Shown here one piece after another: positions 39,670 through 50,581 of a stretch of 63,070 bases of DNA. Made by a program: the position numbers and the translations under genes. The notes below the pieces were generated by a model. That model did no database searches. It saw only the letters and a program-made list of their open reading frames with translations, and was not told the origin of the DNA. This stretch comes from Pluralibacter gergoviae ATCC 33028 = NBRC 105706 (lineage in GTDB: Bacteria; Pseudomonadota; Gammaproteobacteria; Enterobacterales; Enterobacteriaceae). Where the stretch lies: positions 1-63,070 of the forward strand of contig NZ_BCZS01000025.1 of the NCBI RefSeq assembly GCF_001598855.1, read 5' to 3'. Within the stretch, counting starts at the first letter, position 1. Every line of letters starts with the position of its first letter.

Positions 39670-39876
39670 TTTGGTCAGTTCAGCCGTCATATGAACGCGG
39701 TTTTTATAGGTCGCGCTGGTGATTTTGTAAGACGCCCCCTGCTGCGCGGCCTGAGCGGCGATTTTCTCTTCCGCACGATCCAGCGTCGAGGCGGTGGCGC
39801 TGACGCTCTGAGCAAAGGCGCCGAAGGACATCAGAGAAAAAGCGGCAACTGCAACAAAAGTTTTGATGGTTTTCAT
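39667..39876 (-). CDS. small secreted DUF1471 (YdgH/BhsA/McbA-like) protein
   Basis: The 69-aa protein has signal peptide MKTIKTFVAVAAFSLMSFGAFA. The mature part of about 47 residues ends ASYKITSATYKNRVHMTAELTK, the typical DUF1471 fold of small periplasmic stress proteins in enterobacteria. Known members are induced by copper, acid, peroxide or chlorine and affect biofilms; the role here is not known. It stands alone; the E. coli order has no such gene at this place. Confidence 0.85.
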   Translation of the reverse strand: MKTIKTFVAVAAFSLMSFGAFAQSVSATASTLDRAEEKIAAQAAQQGASYKITSATYKNRVHMTAELTK

Positions 39877-40090
39877 GGTCGTATTCCTTAAGCTGGTTTA
39901 TTCGAGAAGGGCTGTGTTGCCCTGATGTGATAAATGTTAGCCCAAGGTAATACTGATTAAAATAGAAACAATTTGCGGATGTTTTTCAAAAAAATAGAAT
40001 TTAGTGAAAAACGAAATTTCCGCCTCCGGGGGATGTCTCCCTGTTATTTAGCAAAACGTGTCCTCACCCGCGGGGCCGATTGACATTTCA

Positions 40091-40132
40091 CTGCCTGGTC
40101 AGCAATTATCGCCTCAATTACTGACCAGGCAG
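40091..40132. promoter_or_regulatory. 12-bp inverted repeat upstream of the marR-like gene
   Basis: CTGCCTGGTCAG (40091-40102) and CTGACCAGGCAG (40121-40132) are perfect inverted copies separated by 18 bp; the second ends 5 bp before the start codon. Between them are two CAATTA copies. It probably includes the autoregulatory operator of the MarR protein, or forms an mRNA hairpin that hides the start; the two can act together. Confidence 0.65.
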
Positions 40133-40137
40133 CAATC

Positions 40138-40623
40138 ATGATGACCAATTTTCCCTCACAAAATCTGCACCTCAACCTCGCGCTACTTTTCCACCTCAGC
40201 AACCAGTTCAAGGACCAGCTGATTGGCCGCTATTTCGCCGATGCCGGGGTCACGGCGGCGCAGTTTAAAGTACTGATTAATGTCTATAAAGGCGTTGTCA
40301 CGCCGGCGGTCATCTGTAAGCACCTGCTGATGGATACCGGCGCGATGAGCAGGATGATCGCGAGGATGGTTGATAGCGACCTGCTCCTTCGCCGCCCGGA
40401 CCCGCAGGACAAGCGGCAGGTGCAGCTTGCCCTGACCGACAAAGCGAAACGGATTTGTCAGACCTTTGAACGGGAAGCGCTGGACACCATTATCACCGAC
40501 CTGACCGCGCGCCTGACGCCGGATGAAGTCGATAGCCTGATGGCGCTGCTGCTCAAAATGCTGCCGGACGAGCTAACCGCCCGCCATCTCGAATATGCCG
40601 AGGCACTCTCTGATGACCGATAA
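40138..40623 (+). CDS. MarR-family transcriptional regulator
   Basis: The 161-aa winged-helix protein has an N-terminal dimerisation helix, HTH around 45-95 (CKHLLMDTGAMSRMIARMVDSDLLLRRPDPQDKRQVQLALTDK) and the DPQDKR wing. It is the first gene of an operon with an EmrA-type and an EmrB-type gene and overlaps the next gene by 11 bp. By analogy with EmrR it represses the pump until an aromatic drug or phenolic ligand binds. An ATG three bases later is also possible. Confidence 0.9.
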   Translation: MMTNFPSQNLHLNLALLFHLSNQFKDQLIGRYFADAGVTAAQFKVLINVYKGVVTPAVICKHLLMDTGAMSRMIARMVDSDLLLRRPDPQDKRQVQLALTDKAKRICQTFEREALDTIITDLTARLTPDEVDSLMALLLKMLPDELTARHLEYAEALSDDR

Positions 40624-41791
40624 CACGACGCAGTCCCCGGTTCGTCCGGGTAGAAGGAAGCGTAACCTGCTGATCCTTCTGCTGGTTCTGCTGCTGATTG
40701 CCGCAGGTACGCTGGCCTGGTATCTGCTCTACGGCCGCTATTACGAGAGCACCGACGATGCTTACGTCAACGGCAATCTGGTGGCGCTGACGCCGCAGAT
40801 TACCGGTACGGTGACCCAGGTGGCGGTTGACGACGGCGACTTCGTCCGCCAGGGGCAGCCGCTGGTGCTGCTCGATCCGAACGACACGCAGATCGCCCTT
40901 CAGCAGGCGGAGGCCGACCTTGCCAGCACCGTCCGCCAGGTGCGCGGCCTGTACAGCACCGCCGACAACTACCGCGCGCAGGTCGCCGCCAAACGCGTTG
41001 CCCTGAAAACGGCCGAGAGCGACTTTGCCCGCCGCAGCAAAATTTTCGCCTCGGGCGCCATTTCAGCCGAAGATCTGGCCCACTACCGCGATGCCGTTAC
41101 CTCGGCGCAGAGCGACCTCGCCGCCGCCGAGCAGGCGCTGAAAACCAATCAGGCAATGGTGGACGATACGGTTATCGACAGCCACCCGGAGATCAAGACC
41201 GCCGTCGCCGCCCTGCGCCAGCGCTATCTGGATAATGCCCGCACCACCATTCTGGCCCCGGTGAGCGGCTACGTCGCTAAGCGCGCCGTGCAGCTCGGGA
41301 TGCGGGTCACCTCCGGCACCACCCTGCTCTCCATCGTGCCGCTGAATCAGGTGTGGGTTGACGCCAACTTTAAAGAGAGTCAGATGCAGGCGATGCGTCT
41401 GGGGCAGAAAGTGACCCTCAGCGCCGATCTCTACGGCGATGACGTCACCTATCACGGGCGCATTCAGAGCCTGGGGATCGGCACCGGCAGCGCCTTCTCC
41501 CTGCTGCCCGCGCAGAACGCCAGCGGCAACTGGATCAAAATCGTTCAGCGTCTGCCGGTGCGCATCGCGCTCGATCCGCACGATATGCAGAAGCATCCGC
41601 TGCGCATTGGCCTGTCGATGGACGTCCGCGTGGATATCCGCGATACCGACGGTCATCTGCTGCCGCAAAAAACCGTCGACAGGCCGCGCTTCACCACCGA
41701 CGTCTACGCTACGGCGATGGCCGGCGCGGACCCGCTGGTGGCGAAGATCCTGCATGAAAACAGCCTTGCCGTAGCCCCGGCTAAGCCGTAA
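40613..41791 (+). CDS. HlyD-family membrane fusion protein, EmrA-like
   Basis: The 392-aa periplasmic adaptor has one N-terminal membrane helix (LLILLLVLLLIAAGTLAWYLLYG). The lipoyl-like halves YVNGNLVALTPQITGTVTQVAVDDGDFVRQGQPLVLLD and APVSGYVAKRAVQLGMRV flank a coiled-coil hairpin of about 100 residues. The ATG at 40613 has GAGG 9 nt upstream and lies inside the marR-like gene. It links the EmrB-type pump to an outer-membrane channel such as TolC, which is not encoded here. Confidence 0.9.
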   Translation: MTDNTTQSPVRPGRRKRNLLILLLVLLLIAAGTLAWYLLYGRYYESTDDAYVNGNLVALTPQITGTVTQVAVDDGDFVRQGQPLVLLDPNDTQIALQQAEADLASTVRQVRGLYSTADNYRAQVAAKRVALKTAESDFARRSKIFASGAISAEDLAHYRDAVTSAQSDLAAAEQALKTNQAMVDDTVIDSHPEIKTAVAALRQRYLDNARTTILAPVSGYVAKRAVQLGMRVTSGTTLLSIVPLNQVWVDANFKESQMQAMRLGQKVTLSADLYGDDVTYHGRIQSLGIGTGSAFSLLPAQNASGNWIKIVQRLPVRIALDPHDMQKHPLRIGLSMDVRVDIRDTDGHLLPQKTVDRPRFTTDVYATAMAGADPLVAKILHENSLAVAPAKP

Positions 41792-41801
41792 GAGAGCCGC
41801 T

Positions 41802-43343
41802 ATGTCAGAGCACAAGGCCGCCTACACGCCGCCCAGCCTGTTCCTCGCCACCCTGGCGCTGTCGCTGGCGACGTTTATGCAGGTGCTGGACTCGACCATC
41901 GCCAACGTCGCGCTGCCGACCATCTCCGGCAACCTGGGAGTCAGCGCCGACCAGGGCACCTGGGTCATTACCTCCTTTGCGGTGTGTAACGCCATTGCCC
42001 TGCCGCTGACCGGGTGGTTTACCCGCCGCTTCGGCCAGCTGCGGCTGTTTATCGGCTCGGTGATCTTTTTCACCCTCACCTCGTTCCTCTGCGGCTTCGC
42101 CCACAGCATGACCGAGCTGATTATCTTCCGCGCGCTGCAGGGCTTCTTCGCCGGTCCGATGTTCCCGATGTGTCAGACGCTGCTGCTGGTGATCTTCCCG
42201 CCGATGAAGCGCAGCATGGCGCTGGCGCTGCTGTCGATGGTGACGGTGGTCGCCCCCATCGTCGGGCCCATCACCGGCGGCTGGATCACCGACAACTACT
42301 CCTGGCCGTGGATTTTCTACATCAACGTGCCCATCGGCATCTTCGCCGCGCTGGTGGTCTGGGGCCAGCTGCGCGACCGGGAGGAGACGACACAGTCTTC
42401 GCCCATCGACTATGTGGGTATCGCCCTGCTGGTGCTGGGCGTCGGGCTGCTGCAGGTAGTGCTGGACAAGGGCAACGACGAGGACTGGTTCGCCTCCACG
42501 CCGATTATTGTGATGTCGATTGTCTCGGCCATCAGCCTGATAACCTTCGTTATCTGGGAGCTGGATGAGCGCCATCCGATCGTCAACCTGCGGCTGTTTA
42601 AGCACCGTAACTTCGCCATCGGTACTCTGGCGCTGATGCTCGGCTACGCCGCCTTTTTCGCCATCAATATCATTCTGCCCCAGTGGCTGCAGACGCAGAT
42701 GGGCTATACCGCCACCTGGGCCGGGCTCGCCGCTGCGCCGATGGGCTTCCTGCCGCTGCTGCTGACGCCCATCGTCGGCAAGTACGCCACGCGGGTGGAT
42801 ATGCGTATTCTCGCCACCATCTCCTTTATGACCATCTCCGCCTCCTGCCTGCTGCGGGCGCAGTTTAATACCGACGTCGATTTCCGTACGATTGCGGGCG
42901 TACAGCTGTTTATGGGGATCGGGGTGGCGTTCTTCTTTATGCCGCTGACCACTATCGTGCTGTCGAACCTGAGCGGTGCGGAAGTGGCGGAGGGCTCCGG
43001 CCTGGCGACCTTTTTCCGCGTACTGGGCGGCTCCTTCGCCTCATCGCTGACCACCTGGATCTGGCAGCGGCGGGAAATTTTCCATCACGCCAACCTGACG
43101 GAGAGCGTCTCCCTCTACAATCCGTCGGCGGTGGACTATCTCAACAAGGTGGGAGGGCCGAGCCAGCAGCACTTCGCGGCCATCGACAGAACCATTGAGC
43201 AGCAGGCCTACATGATGTCGACCATCGACTACTTCTGGCTGCTCGGCTGGGGGTTTCTCGGGCTGATTGCGATTATCTGGTTTACCCGGCCGCCGTTCGT
43301 GAAGTCCGGCCCGCCGGGCGCGGCACCTGCGGGCGGACACTGA
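41802..43343 (+). CDS. DHA2-family multidrug efflux MFS transporter, EmrB-like
   Basis: The 513-aa inner-membrane protein has about 14 helices. Motifs LDSTIANVALPTISGNLGVS and GTWVITSFAVCNAIALPLTGWFTRRFG are typical of EmrB/QacA-type drug:H+ antiporters. It starts 10 bp after the adaptor gene and completes a MarR-adaptor-pump operon. It is a paralogue of emrRAB rather than emrRAB itself, judged by the genomic position. Confidence 0.92.
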   Translation: MSEHKAAYTPPSLFLATLALSLATFMQVLDSTIANVALPTISGNLGVSADQGTWVITSFAVCNAIALPLTGWFTRRFGQLRLFIGSVIFFTLTSFLCGFAHSMTELIIFRALQGFFAGPMFPMCQTLLLVIFPPMKRSMALALLSMVTVVAPIVGPITGGWITDNYSWPWIFYINVPIGIFAALVVWGQLRDREETTQSSPIDYVGIALLVLGVGLLQVVLDKGNDEDWFASTPIIVMSIVSAISLITFVIWELDERHPIVNLRLFKHRNFAIGTLALMLGYAAFFAINIILPQWLQTQMGYTATWAGLAAAPMGFLPLLLTPIVGKYATRVDMRILATISFMTISASCLLRAQFNTDVDFRTIAGVQLFMGIGVAFFFMPLTTIVLSNLSGAEVAEGSGLATFFRVLGGSFASSLTTWIWQRREIFHHANLTESVSLYNPSAVDYLNKVGGPSQQHFAAIDRTIEQQAYMMSTIDYFWLLGWGFLGLIAIIWFTRPPFVKSGPPGAAPAGGH

Positions 43344-43361
43344 GCGCCCGCCCGCGGGTGA

Positions 43362-44513
43362 TTACATGGCGGCGCGATAGATAGCCATAATCTGCTCGTG
43401 GGTCGCCTGAATCGGGTTGGTGGCCCCGCAGGCATCTTTCAGGGCGTTAGTGGCAAGAACGGGAATGTCCTCCTCTTTAACGTTAAGATCGCGCAGGCCC
43501 GCCGGAATATTGACCCGCCGGGCCAGCGTGCGGATCGCGGCAATGCAGGCTTTCGCCCCTTCGTCGTCGCTCATGCCGTCCACCTGCACGCCCATCGCCT
43601 GCGCGCAGTCGCGCAGGCGGCCTGCGGCAACGCTGCTGTTGAACGCCTGAACGTGGGGCAGCAGCACCGCGTTGCAGACGCCGTGCGGCAGGTCGTAAAA
43701 GCCGCCGAGCTGGTGCGCCATTGCATGCACATAGCCCAGCGAGGCGTTGTTAAAGGCCATGCCGGCGAGGAACTGGGCGTACGCCATCGCCTCACGCGCT
43801 GCGGCATCGCTGCCATTTTCCACGGCAACGGGCAGGTTCTGCGCAATCATAGTCATCGCCTTCAGCGCGCAGGCGTCGGTGATCGGCGTTGCGGCAATGG
43901 AAACGTAGGCTTCGATAGCATGGGTTAGCGCGTCCATCCCGGTCGCGGCGGTGAGCGACTTTGGCATCCCCATCATCAGCGAAGCATCGTTGACCGACAT
44001 CAGCGGCGTCACGTGCTTATCGACGATCGCCATTTTAATGTGCCGCGCCTCATCGGTGATGATACAGAAGCGGGTCATCTCTGACGCGGTGCCCGCGGTG
44101 GTATTGATGGCGATCATCGGCAGCTGCGGCTTCGCGGAGCGGTCCAGCCCCTCGTAATCGCGAATATCGCCGCCGTTAGCCGCCAGCAGCGCAATGCCTT
44201 TCGCGCAATCGTGCGGAGAACCGCCGCCCAGCGAAATAACGCTGTCGCAGTCGTGCTCTTTCAGCAGCTCGAGGCCGGCGTTGACGTTGCCGGTGGTGGG
44301 ATTCGGGTGCGTCCCGTCAAAGACAACGCTGAAGATATCGTGCGCCTGCAGCGCCTTTTGAACATCGGCGGCCATCCCTAATTTGGCCAGCATCGCATCC
44401 GTGACAATCAGCGTTCGGCGAAAGCCGTAGTCGGCCATGGTTTTTACGGCATCTTTCAGGCAATCGGCGCCGATAACGTTCACGGAAGGAATAAAAAATG
44501 TAGAAGTCGGCAT
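43362..44513 (-). CDS. yiaY: iron-containing alcohol dehydrogenase YiaY
   Basis: The 383-aa protein has the same length as E. coli YiaY, close to L-1,2-propanediol/ethanol dehydrogenases. NAD motif is [20 protein letters not shown]; metal ligands fall in [14 protein letters not shown] and [27 protein letters not shown] chose the ATG at 44513 (MPTSTFFIP) with AAAAGGA upstream; an ATG at 44549 adds 12 residues. It follows aldB on the same strand after a hairpin. Confidence 0.95.
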   Translation of the reverse strand: MPTSTFFIPSVNVIGADCLKDAVKTMADYGFRRTLIVTDAMLAKLGMAADVQKALQAHDIFSVVFDGTHPNPTTGNVNAGLELLKEHDCDSVISLGGGSPHDCAKGIALLAANGGDIRDYEGLDRSAKPQLPMIAINTTAGTASEMTRFCIITDEARHIKMAIVDKHVTPLMSVNDASLMMGMPKSLTAATGMDALTHAIEAYVSIAATPITDACALKAMTMIAQNLPVAVENGSDAAAREAMAYAQFLAGMAFNNASLGYVHAMAHQLGGFYDLPHGVCNAVLLPHVQAFNSSVAAGRLRDCAQAMGVQVDGMSDDEGAKACIAAIRTLARRVNIPAGLRDLNVKEEDIPVLATNALKDACGATNPIQATHEQIMAIYRAAM

Positions 44514-44551
44514 GGTAACGTCCTTTTTATCGTAATAAGTGGTAGACATCA

Positions 44552-44577
44552 GAAAGGCGGCCCGCGGGCCGCCTGTG
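44552..44577 (-). terminator. terminator-like hairpin between aldB and yiaY
   Basis: The stem AGGCGGCC / GGCCGCCT with a CGCG loop is followed on the minus strand by TTCTGATG. It lies just after the aldB stop and may reduce read-through into yiaY. Confidence 0.55.
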
Positions 44578-44579
44578 CG

Positions 44580-46118
44580 TCAGAAGAGGCCCTGCGGCTT
44601 TTCTGAGTAGCTGACCAGCAGGCACTTGGTCTGCTGGTAGTGCTCCAGCATCATCTTGTGGGTTTCACGGCCGATGCCCGACAGCTTGTAGCCGCCGAAA
44701 GCGGCGTGCGCCGGATAGGCGTGATAGCAGTTGGTCCATACGCGCCCGGCCTGAATGCCGCGCCCCATCTTATAGGCGATATTGCCGTTGCGGCTCCAGA
44801 CGCCTGCGCCCAGGCCATACTGGGTGTCGTTGGCGATCGCCAGCGCCTCCTCCATGGTTTTGAAGGTGGTCACCGCCAGCACCGGGCCGAAGATCTCCTC
44901 CTGGAATACGCGCATACTGTTGTTGCCGAACAGGATGGTCGGCTCAAGGTAATAGCCGCCCTTCAGATCGCCTTCCAGCGCCCTGCGTCCGCCGCCGGTC
45001 AGCACCTTAGCGCCCTCTTTCTTGCCAATGTCGATGTAGTTAAGGATCGTCTCCAGCTGGCCCTGTGAGACCTGAGCGCCCATCTGCGTGGCGGCGTCGA
45101 GCGGGTTGCCGCTGCGGATGCCCGCCACCTTGCGCACCGCCCGCTCCATGAAGCGCTCAAAGATGGACTCGTGGACCAGCGCCCGGCTCGGGCAGGTGCA
45201 GACTTCGCCCTGATTGAAGGCGAACAGCGCAAAGCCCTCCAGCGCCTTCTCCAGATAGTCGTCGTCGCGGTCCATCACGTCGGGGAAGAAGATGTTCGGC
45301 GACTTGCCGCCCAGCTCAAGGGTGACCGGAATGATATTCTGCGTGGCGTATTCCATGATCTGCTGGCCCACTTCGGTGGAGCCGGTAAAGGCGACCTTCG
45401 CCACCCGCTTCGAGGTGGCAAGGTATTCGCCAATCTCGCCGCCCGCGCCGTTAACCACGTTAACTACGCCCGGCGGCAGCAGATCGCCGATGATTTCCAT
45501 CATCAGCAGCACCGACAGCGGCGTCAGGCGCGCGGGCTTGAGCACCACGCAGTTGCCCGCGGCCAGCGCCGGGGCCAGCTTCCAGCACGCCATCAGCAGC
45601 GGGAAGTTCCAGGGGATTATCTGCGCCACCACGCCCAGCGGCTCGTGGAAGTGGTAGGCCACGGTATCGCTGTCGATGTCGCTGATGCCGCCCTCCTGGG
45701 CGCGGATGCAGGAGGCAAAGTAGCGGAAGTGGTCAATCGCCAGCGGGACGTCGGCATTCACGGTTTCGCGAATGGGCTTGCCGTTGTCCCAGGTCTCTGC
45801 CGCCGCCAGTAGTTCGAGATTCTGCTCCATGCGGTCGGCGATTTTCAGCAGAATAGCTGCGCGCTGCTGAACGGAGGTATGCGCCCATTGATCTTTGACC
45901 TTATGGGCCGCATCCAAAGCTAAGTCGATATCTTTTTTACCGGAAGAGGCCACTTCGCACAGCAGCTGGCCGGTTACCGGAGTCAGGTTTTTATAGTATT
46001 CGCCGCTGGCGGGCGCCGCCCAGCCGCCGCCAATGAAGTTGTCATAGCGAGTTTTTAGCTTGAGGGGAAATCCGTATGCGCCGGGCTGGACGCCAGAGGT
46101 GGACGAATTTATTGTCAT
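44580..46118 (-). CDS. aldB: aldehyde dehydrogenase AldB
   Basis: This NADP-dependent acetaldehyde dehydrogenase has 512 aa (E. coli 512). NAD fold segment is [15 protein letters not shown], catalytic Glu lies in [12 protein letters not shown], and catalytic Cys in [19 protein letters not shown]. coli aldB is expressed in stationary phase under RpoS with CRP and Fis effects. It lies upstream of yiaY, an alcohol dehydrogenase, so the pair could oxidise an alcohol to its acid. Confidence 0.96.
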   Translation of the reverse strand: MTINSSTSGVQPGAYGFPLKLKTRYDNFIGGGWAAPASGEYYKNLTPVTGQLLCEVASSGKKDIDLALDAAHKVKDQWAHTSVQQRAAILLKIADRMEQNLELLAAAETWDNGKPIRETVNADVPLAIDHFRYFASCIRAQEGGISDIDSDTVAYHFHEPLGVVAQIIPWNFPLLMACWKLAPALAAGNCVVLKPARLTPLSVLLMMEIIGDLLPPGVVNVVNGAGGEIGEYLATSKRVAKVAFTGSTEVGQQIMEYATQNIIPVTLELGGKSPNIFFPDVMDRDDDYLEKALEGFALFAFNQGEVCTCPSRALVHESIFERFMERAVRKVAGIRSGNPLDAATQMGAQVSQGQLETILNYIDIGKKEGAKVLTGGGRRALEGDLKGGYYLEPTILFGNNSMRVFQEEIFGPVLAVTTFKTMEEALAIANDTQYGLGAGVWSRNGNIAYKMGRGIQAGRVWTNCYHAYPAHAAFGGYKLSGIGRETHKMMLEHYQQTKCLLVSYSEKPQGLF

Positions 46119-46212
46119 TATTATCTCCTTACTTTTTGTGTGTGCTTAGTAAGGATACATCCAGCTGGCGAATTGTTCGCCAGCTATTGAATCGGATTTA
46201 CGAGCAGGATCA

Positions 46213-48069
46213 CTACTTAAACGAGTCAGCCTCGGGAAAGAGCAGCGCGTCGCGCAGCAGGTGATCGTTGCCCCGGCGGCGGGTAAAACCGATGCGGTCA
46301 AAGTACTCGAGGATCTGGATCGCCAGCTTGCGGCCGACGCCGAGGCTGTCGCGGAAATCCGCCGCGCAGGTCGATCCCCGCTCGCTGTCGAGACGGCGGA
46401 TCAGCTGCGCGAACTGCACGATCCGTTCGTTGCGGTAGTAGCGATCTTTAACGATCGCCGCGATCGCCCCCTGCTGCGCGGCCTGCCGCAGCGCGGCGCG
46501 CATCAGCTGCTCATCGGTGGCGGTTTCCCGCGCCAGATCGCGCACCCACCACGCCTCATCGCCGAACAGCGGCTGCGCCTTCTGCCAGGCGGCGGCCTGC
46601 TCGTCGGTGAATCCGGCCTTATGCTCCGGCAGGTGCAGCCAGCCGTGGTGGCTGGCCACGCTTCCGCTGGCCCGCAGCTGCTCAATAAGCGCCAGCACCA
46701 GGCCTTCGTCCTCCATCGGCAGGGCAATGCGGCGCAGACGCTCACGGCCCGGCCCCGGCTCGTCGCGGTGCTGTTGGTGATAGGTTGCCAGCGCATTGAG
46801 CAGTTTCTGCTGCCAGCGGGCGGCAAGTTCAGCGCTGAGCAGGCTGTCGCCGGCGACGAGGGTTTCCGGCTCACGAATGAGCGCCGACAGGCCGGCGTCG
46901 CTCAGCTGTCGCGCCCAGCCGAAGGCGCGCCGGCTTACGGCGTCGCGCTGCAGATGCACCGCCAGCGCATCAGCGTCGGTAGCTGCCGCCGCCAGCCGCG
47001 CCAGCCAGGCCAGATACTCCGGCTTGCGCTTGCCGCGCCGGGGCGGATTAAGCGCCACGACCCGCGCGCCCGCCAAAGTTTCCCGGGCGGAGATATCGCG
47101 CAGCACCAGCCGGTCGTTATCCGCCAGGCGCAAGGGCGTATCCAGCACCAGCTCCGCCAGGTTGCCCTCCAGTAGCGACACGCGGCCGGTAATGTGGCTC
47201 GCGGCGTGGTAAATATGCAGCGGCTGCCACTGCCCCAGCGGCGCGTGGCAGGCAAGCTCGACGATCGCTCGCTCTGCGGCCTCGGGCGGCTGCTGCGACA
47301 GCAGCCAGTCGCCGCGGCTGAGGTCGGCTTTCTCCACGTCGCCGGTGATGTTCAGCGCAATGCGCTGCCCGGCGCAGGCCCGCTCCACCGGCTGGTTCTG
47401 GGCGTGCAGGCCGCGCACCCGCACCGGCCGGTCGACGCCGGTCAGCCAGAGAGTGTCGCCCACCTTCACGTCGCCGGAGAGCGCGGTGCCGGTCACCACC
47501 AGCCCGGCGCCCTTGACGCTGAAGGCGCGGTCCAGCGCCAGGCGGAAGCGCTGCTGCTCCGGGTGGCGGCGCGCCGGCAGGGCCAGCAGGTGCGCGCGCA
47601 GCGCCTCGATGCCGCGCATCTCGCTGGCGGCGGTTTCAAACAGCGCCGCCTCGCCGAAGCCGTACTCGCGCAGCGCGTCGAGCACCTGGCGGCGTACCTC
47701 ATCAATGCGCCCGGCGTCCACGCGGTCGGCCTTGGTCAGCGCCACCGTCAGCGACGGATTGCCGGTCAGTTGGAGGATCGCCAGATGCTCGCGGGTCTGG
47801 GCCATCACCCCGTCATCGCAGGCGACCACCAGCAGGGCGTGGTCGATACCGCCCACGCCCGCCAGCATGTTGGCGAGAAACTTTTCGTGGCCGGGGACGT
47901 CGATAAAGCCCGGCACCCGACCGTCCGGCTGCGGCCAGTAGGCGTAGCCCAGGTCGATGGTCATCCCGCGCGCCTTCTCTTCCGGCAGGCGGTCGGCGTT
48001 GACGCCGGTTATGGCCTGCAGCAGGGTGGTTTTGCCGTGGTCAACGTGCCCGGCGGTGGCAATAATCAT
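46213..48069 (-). CDS. selB: selenocysteine-specific translation elongation factor SelB
   Basis: This GTPase delivers selenocysteinyl-tRNA to UGA codons marked by a SECIS hairpin. The 618-aa protein (E. coli 614) has G1 [18 protein letters not shown]3 [15 protein letters not shown] and G4 TKAD. Domains II-III follow, then C-terminal winged helices that bind the SECIS RNA (residues about 430-618). It overlaps selA by 4 bp. Selenoprotein genes and selC are outside the window. Confidence 0.97.
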   Translation of the reverse strand: MIIATAGHVDHGKTTLLQAITGVNADRLPEEKARGMTIDLGYAYWPQPDGRVPGFIDVPGHEKFLANMLAGVGGIDHALLVVACDDGVMAQTREHLAILQLTGNPSLTVALTKADRVDAGRIDEVRRQVLDALREYGFGEAALFETAASEMRGIEALRAHLLALPARRHPEQQRFRLALDRAFSVKGAGLVVTGTALSGDVKVGDTLWLTGVDRPVRVRGLHAQNQPVERACAGQRIALNITGDVEKADLSRGDWLLSQQPPEAAERAIVELACHAPLGQWQPLHIYHAASHITGRVSLLEGNLAELVLDTPLRLADNDRLVLRDISARETLAGARVVALNPPRRGKRKPEYLAWLARLAAAATDADALAVHLQRDAVSRRAFGWARQLSDAGLSALIREPETLVAGDSLLSAELAARWQQKLLNALATYHQQHRDEPGPGRERLRRIALPMEDEGLVLALIEQLRASGSVASHHGWLHLPEHKAGFTDEQAAAWQKAQPLFGDEAWWVRDLARETATDEQLMRAALRQAAQQGAIAAIVKDRYYRNERIVQFAQLIRRLDSERGSTCAADFRDSLGVGRKLAIQILEYFDRIGFTRRRGNDHLLRDALLFPEADSFK

Positions 48070-49448
48070 TTCAGCAGTATCTCCAGAAAGCGCGATTCAT
48101 CGTCAAGGCAGCGCAGGTCGAGCCACAGGCGGCCGTCGCCGATGCGGCCAATCACCGGCACCTCGCCGCCGCGCAGGCGCTCCGCCAGCGCGGCCAGCCG
48201 GCTGCCGCGGCCGTCGGCGGGGGTAAAGGTCAGGGCCAGCGACGGCAGCCTGTCCACCGGCAGCGATCCGCTGCCGATCTGCGACAGGCACGGCTCCAGC
48301 CGGACGGTAAAGTCGGGAAAGGCGGGCGCCAGCGCCGCCAGCAGGCGCTCGCCCTGATCTTGCATCGCGTCCGGCGCGCGGGTCAGCAGGCGCAGGGTCG
48401 GCAGCGCCTGGCTCAGTTTTTCAGGGTGCAGGTAGAGGCGCAGGGTGGCCTCCAGCGCCGCAAGGGTCATTTTATCCGCCCGCAGGGCGCGCTTGAGCGG
48501 GTGCTTCTGCAGCTTCTCAATCAGCGCGCGGCGGCCGACGATAATCCCCGCCTGCGGGCCGCCGAGCAGCTTATCGCCGGAGAAGCTCACCAGGCTGACG
48601 CCGGCGGCGATCAGCGCCTGCGGCATCGGTTCGCGGGGCAGGCCGTACTGGCTTAAATCCACCAGCGATCCGCTGCCGAGATCGGCAATCACCGGCACAT
48701 CGAGTTCGCGGCCAATGGCGGCAAGCTCCGCTTCGTCCACCGCTTTGGTAAAGCCCTCCACGCTGTAGTTGCTGGTGTGGACCTTCATCAGCAGGGCGGT
48801 GTTCTCGTTGACCGCGTCGCGGTAGTCGCGGGGATGGGTACGGTTGGTGGTGCCCACTTCACGCAGGGTACAGCCCGCCTGGCGCATCACGTCCGGAATG
48901 CGGAAGGCACCGCCGATCTCCACCAGTTCGCCGCGCGAGACCACCACCTCTTTACCGGCGGCGGTAGCCGCCAGCATCAGCAGCACCGCCGCGGCGTTAT
49001 TGTTGACGATGCAGGCGTCCTCCGCCCCGGTGAGCCGGCACAGCAGGTCGGCAATGGCCCGATCCCGGTGGCCGCGCCCGGCGCCGTCCAGATCGTACTC
49101 CAGGGTTACCGGCGAACGCATCGCCTGGCTTACCGCTTCCACCGCCGCTTCGGCCTGCACGGCGCGCCCGAGGTTGGTATGCAGCACGGTGCCGGTGAGG
49201 TTAAACACCGGCCGCAGCGCGCTCTGCGCCGTCAGCCTCGCCCGCGCGGCCTGCGGCCAGTCGTCCGCCCACGCGGGCAGCGCGCCGCTGGCGCGGATCT
49301 CCGCCCGGGCCGCCTCCTGCAGCTGGCGCAGGGTATCGGTGAGCTGGGCGTGACCAAACTGCGCCAGCAGCGCAGAAAAGGCGGGATCGCGCAGCAGGCG
49401 GTCGGTGGCGGGAAGCTGGCTGAACGGCGACGGATTTTCGCGAGTCAT
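48066..49448 (-). CDS. selA: L-seryl-tRNA(Sec) selenium transferase SelA
   Basis: This PLP enzyme converts seryl-tRNA(Sec) to selenocysteinyl-tRNA(Sec) using selenophosphate. The 460-aa protein (E. coli 463) has the PLP-lysine segment [22 protein letters not shown]. The N-terminus has the usual tRNA-binding region. It is the first gene of selAB, coupled by an ATGA overlap. E. coli has yibF upstream; here a divergent LysR gene is found. Confidence 0.97.
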   Translation of the reverse strand: MTRENPSPFSQLPATDRLLRDPAFSALLAQFGHAQLTDTLRQLQEAARAEIRASGALPAWADDWPQAARARLTAQSALRPVFNLTGTVLHTNLGRAVQAEAAVEAVSQAMRSPVTLEYDLDGAGRGHRDRAIADLLCRLTGAEDACIVNNNAAAVLLMLAATAAGKEVVVSRGELVEIGGAFRIPDVMRQAGCTLREVGTTNRTHPRDYRDAVNENTALLMKVHTSNYSVEGFTKAVDEAELAAIGRELDVPVIADLGSGSLVDLSQYGLPREPMPQALIAAGVSLVSFSGDKLLGGPQAGIIVGRRALIEKLQKHPLKRALRADKMTLAALEATLRLYLHPEKLSQALPTLRLLTRAPDAMQDQGERLLAALAPAFPDFTVRLEPCLSQIGSGSLPVDRLPSLALTFTPADGRGSRLAALAERLRGGEVPVIGRIGDGRLWLDLRCLDDESRFLEILLK

Positions 49449-49675
49449 GGATAAACCTGTAGTTTGCCTCCGCCCGGCGGGCGGGTGAATGTGGATAACC
49501 GTTTGATAAACAAAATCATAGCAGGCCGTGCGTGAAAGCGGGCGGCAACCTTAATGCCCAGGCCAGATACGGTAGCAGGAACCCTGCCCCGGCGGTTTGA
49601 TCTTAACCGCCGCCGGCCCGGTTTTTATGGTATACAAAAACGCAGCGTAACATTAAACGGGAAATCAGCGGCAGG

Positions 49676-50581
49676 ATGGAAAAGGTCGACAACTTAATTC
49701 CGATGGCGATTTTCGCCCAGGTAGTCGAGTGCCTGAGCTTTACCGATGCCGCCGCCGCACTGGGGATCTCGAAATCCTCCGTCAGCCGGGCGATTAGCCA
49801 GCTGGAGGAGACGGTCGGCGGACGGCTGCTGAAAAGAACCACCCGCCGGATTGAAATTACCGAACTGGGCATCGGCTATGCCCGCTACTGCGCCAGCATC
49901 GTCAGCGAGCTGCGGGCGTCCGAAACCTTTATCAAAGAGTATTACCAGCAGCCCGCCGGCACCCTGACCCTGCTGGCGCCGGTCACCTTCGGCACCCAGC
50001 ACGTGGTGCCGGCCCTGAGCCAGTTTCTGAAAAACAATATCCACGCCCGCATCGATCTCGACCTCTCCGATAAGGAGATCGATATTAAGGAGAGCGACTA
50101 CGACCTGGCGATCGAGGTCCTGCAGGGCACCCCGGCGCACGAGCACGCGCAGTTCCTCTGCACCATCGGCTGGGGACTGTACGCGACGCCGGACTATCTG
50201 CAGCGCATCGGGCCGATTAACGCACCGAAAGATTTACCCGGCCGCGACTATATTCTGTTTCGCGGCGTGGCCCGCACCGTCTCGCTGCCGTTTCGCCGGG
50301 AGAAGCAGAAGTTCGCCATTAACGTTGAGAGCCGCTTTCGCAGCAACAACAGCATTGCGCTGATTACCATGGCGCTCTCCGGCTGCGGCATTGCCTATCT
50401 GCCGACCTACGCCGCCCGCGCCAGCGTCGGGCGCGGAGAGCTGGTCAGGATCCTGCCCGGCTGGACGATGGACGAATATAAGATCTGGCTGCTGGCGAAG
50501 GAGAAAAACAGCGTCACCTCCGCCATTAAGCGCTTCTGCGACGAACTGCGGCAGCACGTGGCCGCCGCAGAGCATCAGTAG
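49676..50581 (+). CDS. LysR-family transcriptional regulator
   Basis: The 301-aa protein has HTH in residues about 5-60 (FAQVVECLSFTDAAAALGISKSSVSRAISQLEETVGGRLLKRTTRRIEIT), then a periplasmic-binding-like effector domain. It belongs to the branch with many orphan regulators, ending GRGELVRILPGWTMDEYKIWLLAKEKN. The 3' end overlaps the 3' end of the Sua5-like gene by 7 bp. It is absent from E. coli at this place; no target gene is evident. Confidence 0.88.
   Translation: MEKVDNLIPMAIFAQVVECLSFTDAAAALGISKSSVSRAISQLEETVGGRLLKRTTRRIEITELGIGYARYCASIVSELRASETFIKEYYQQPAGTLTLLAPVTFGTQHVVPALSQFLKNNIHARIDLDLSDKEIDIKESDYDLAIEVLQGTPAHEHAQFLCTIGWGLYATPDYLQRIGPINAPKDLPGRDYILFRGVARTVSLPFRREKQKFAINVESRFRSNNSIALITMALSGCGIAYLPTYAARASVGRGELVRILPGWTMDEYKIWLLAKEKNSVTSAIKRFCDELRQHVAAAEHQ

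Noticed and set aside
40138-43343. Identification of the efflux operon as emrRAB itself
   Set aside because: E. coli emrRAB lies elsewhere beside nrdEF/proVWX-type genes; here the operon is between avtA and yiaY, so paralogue status is safer.
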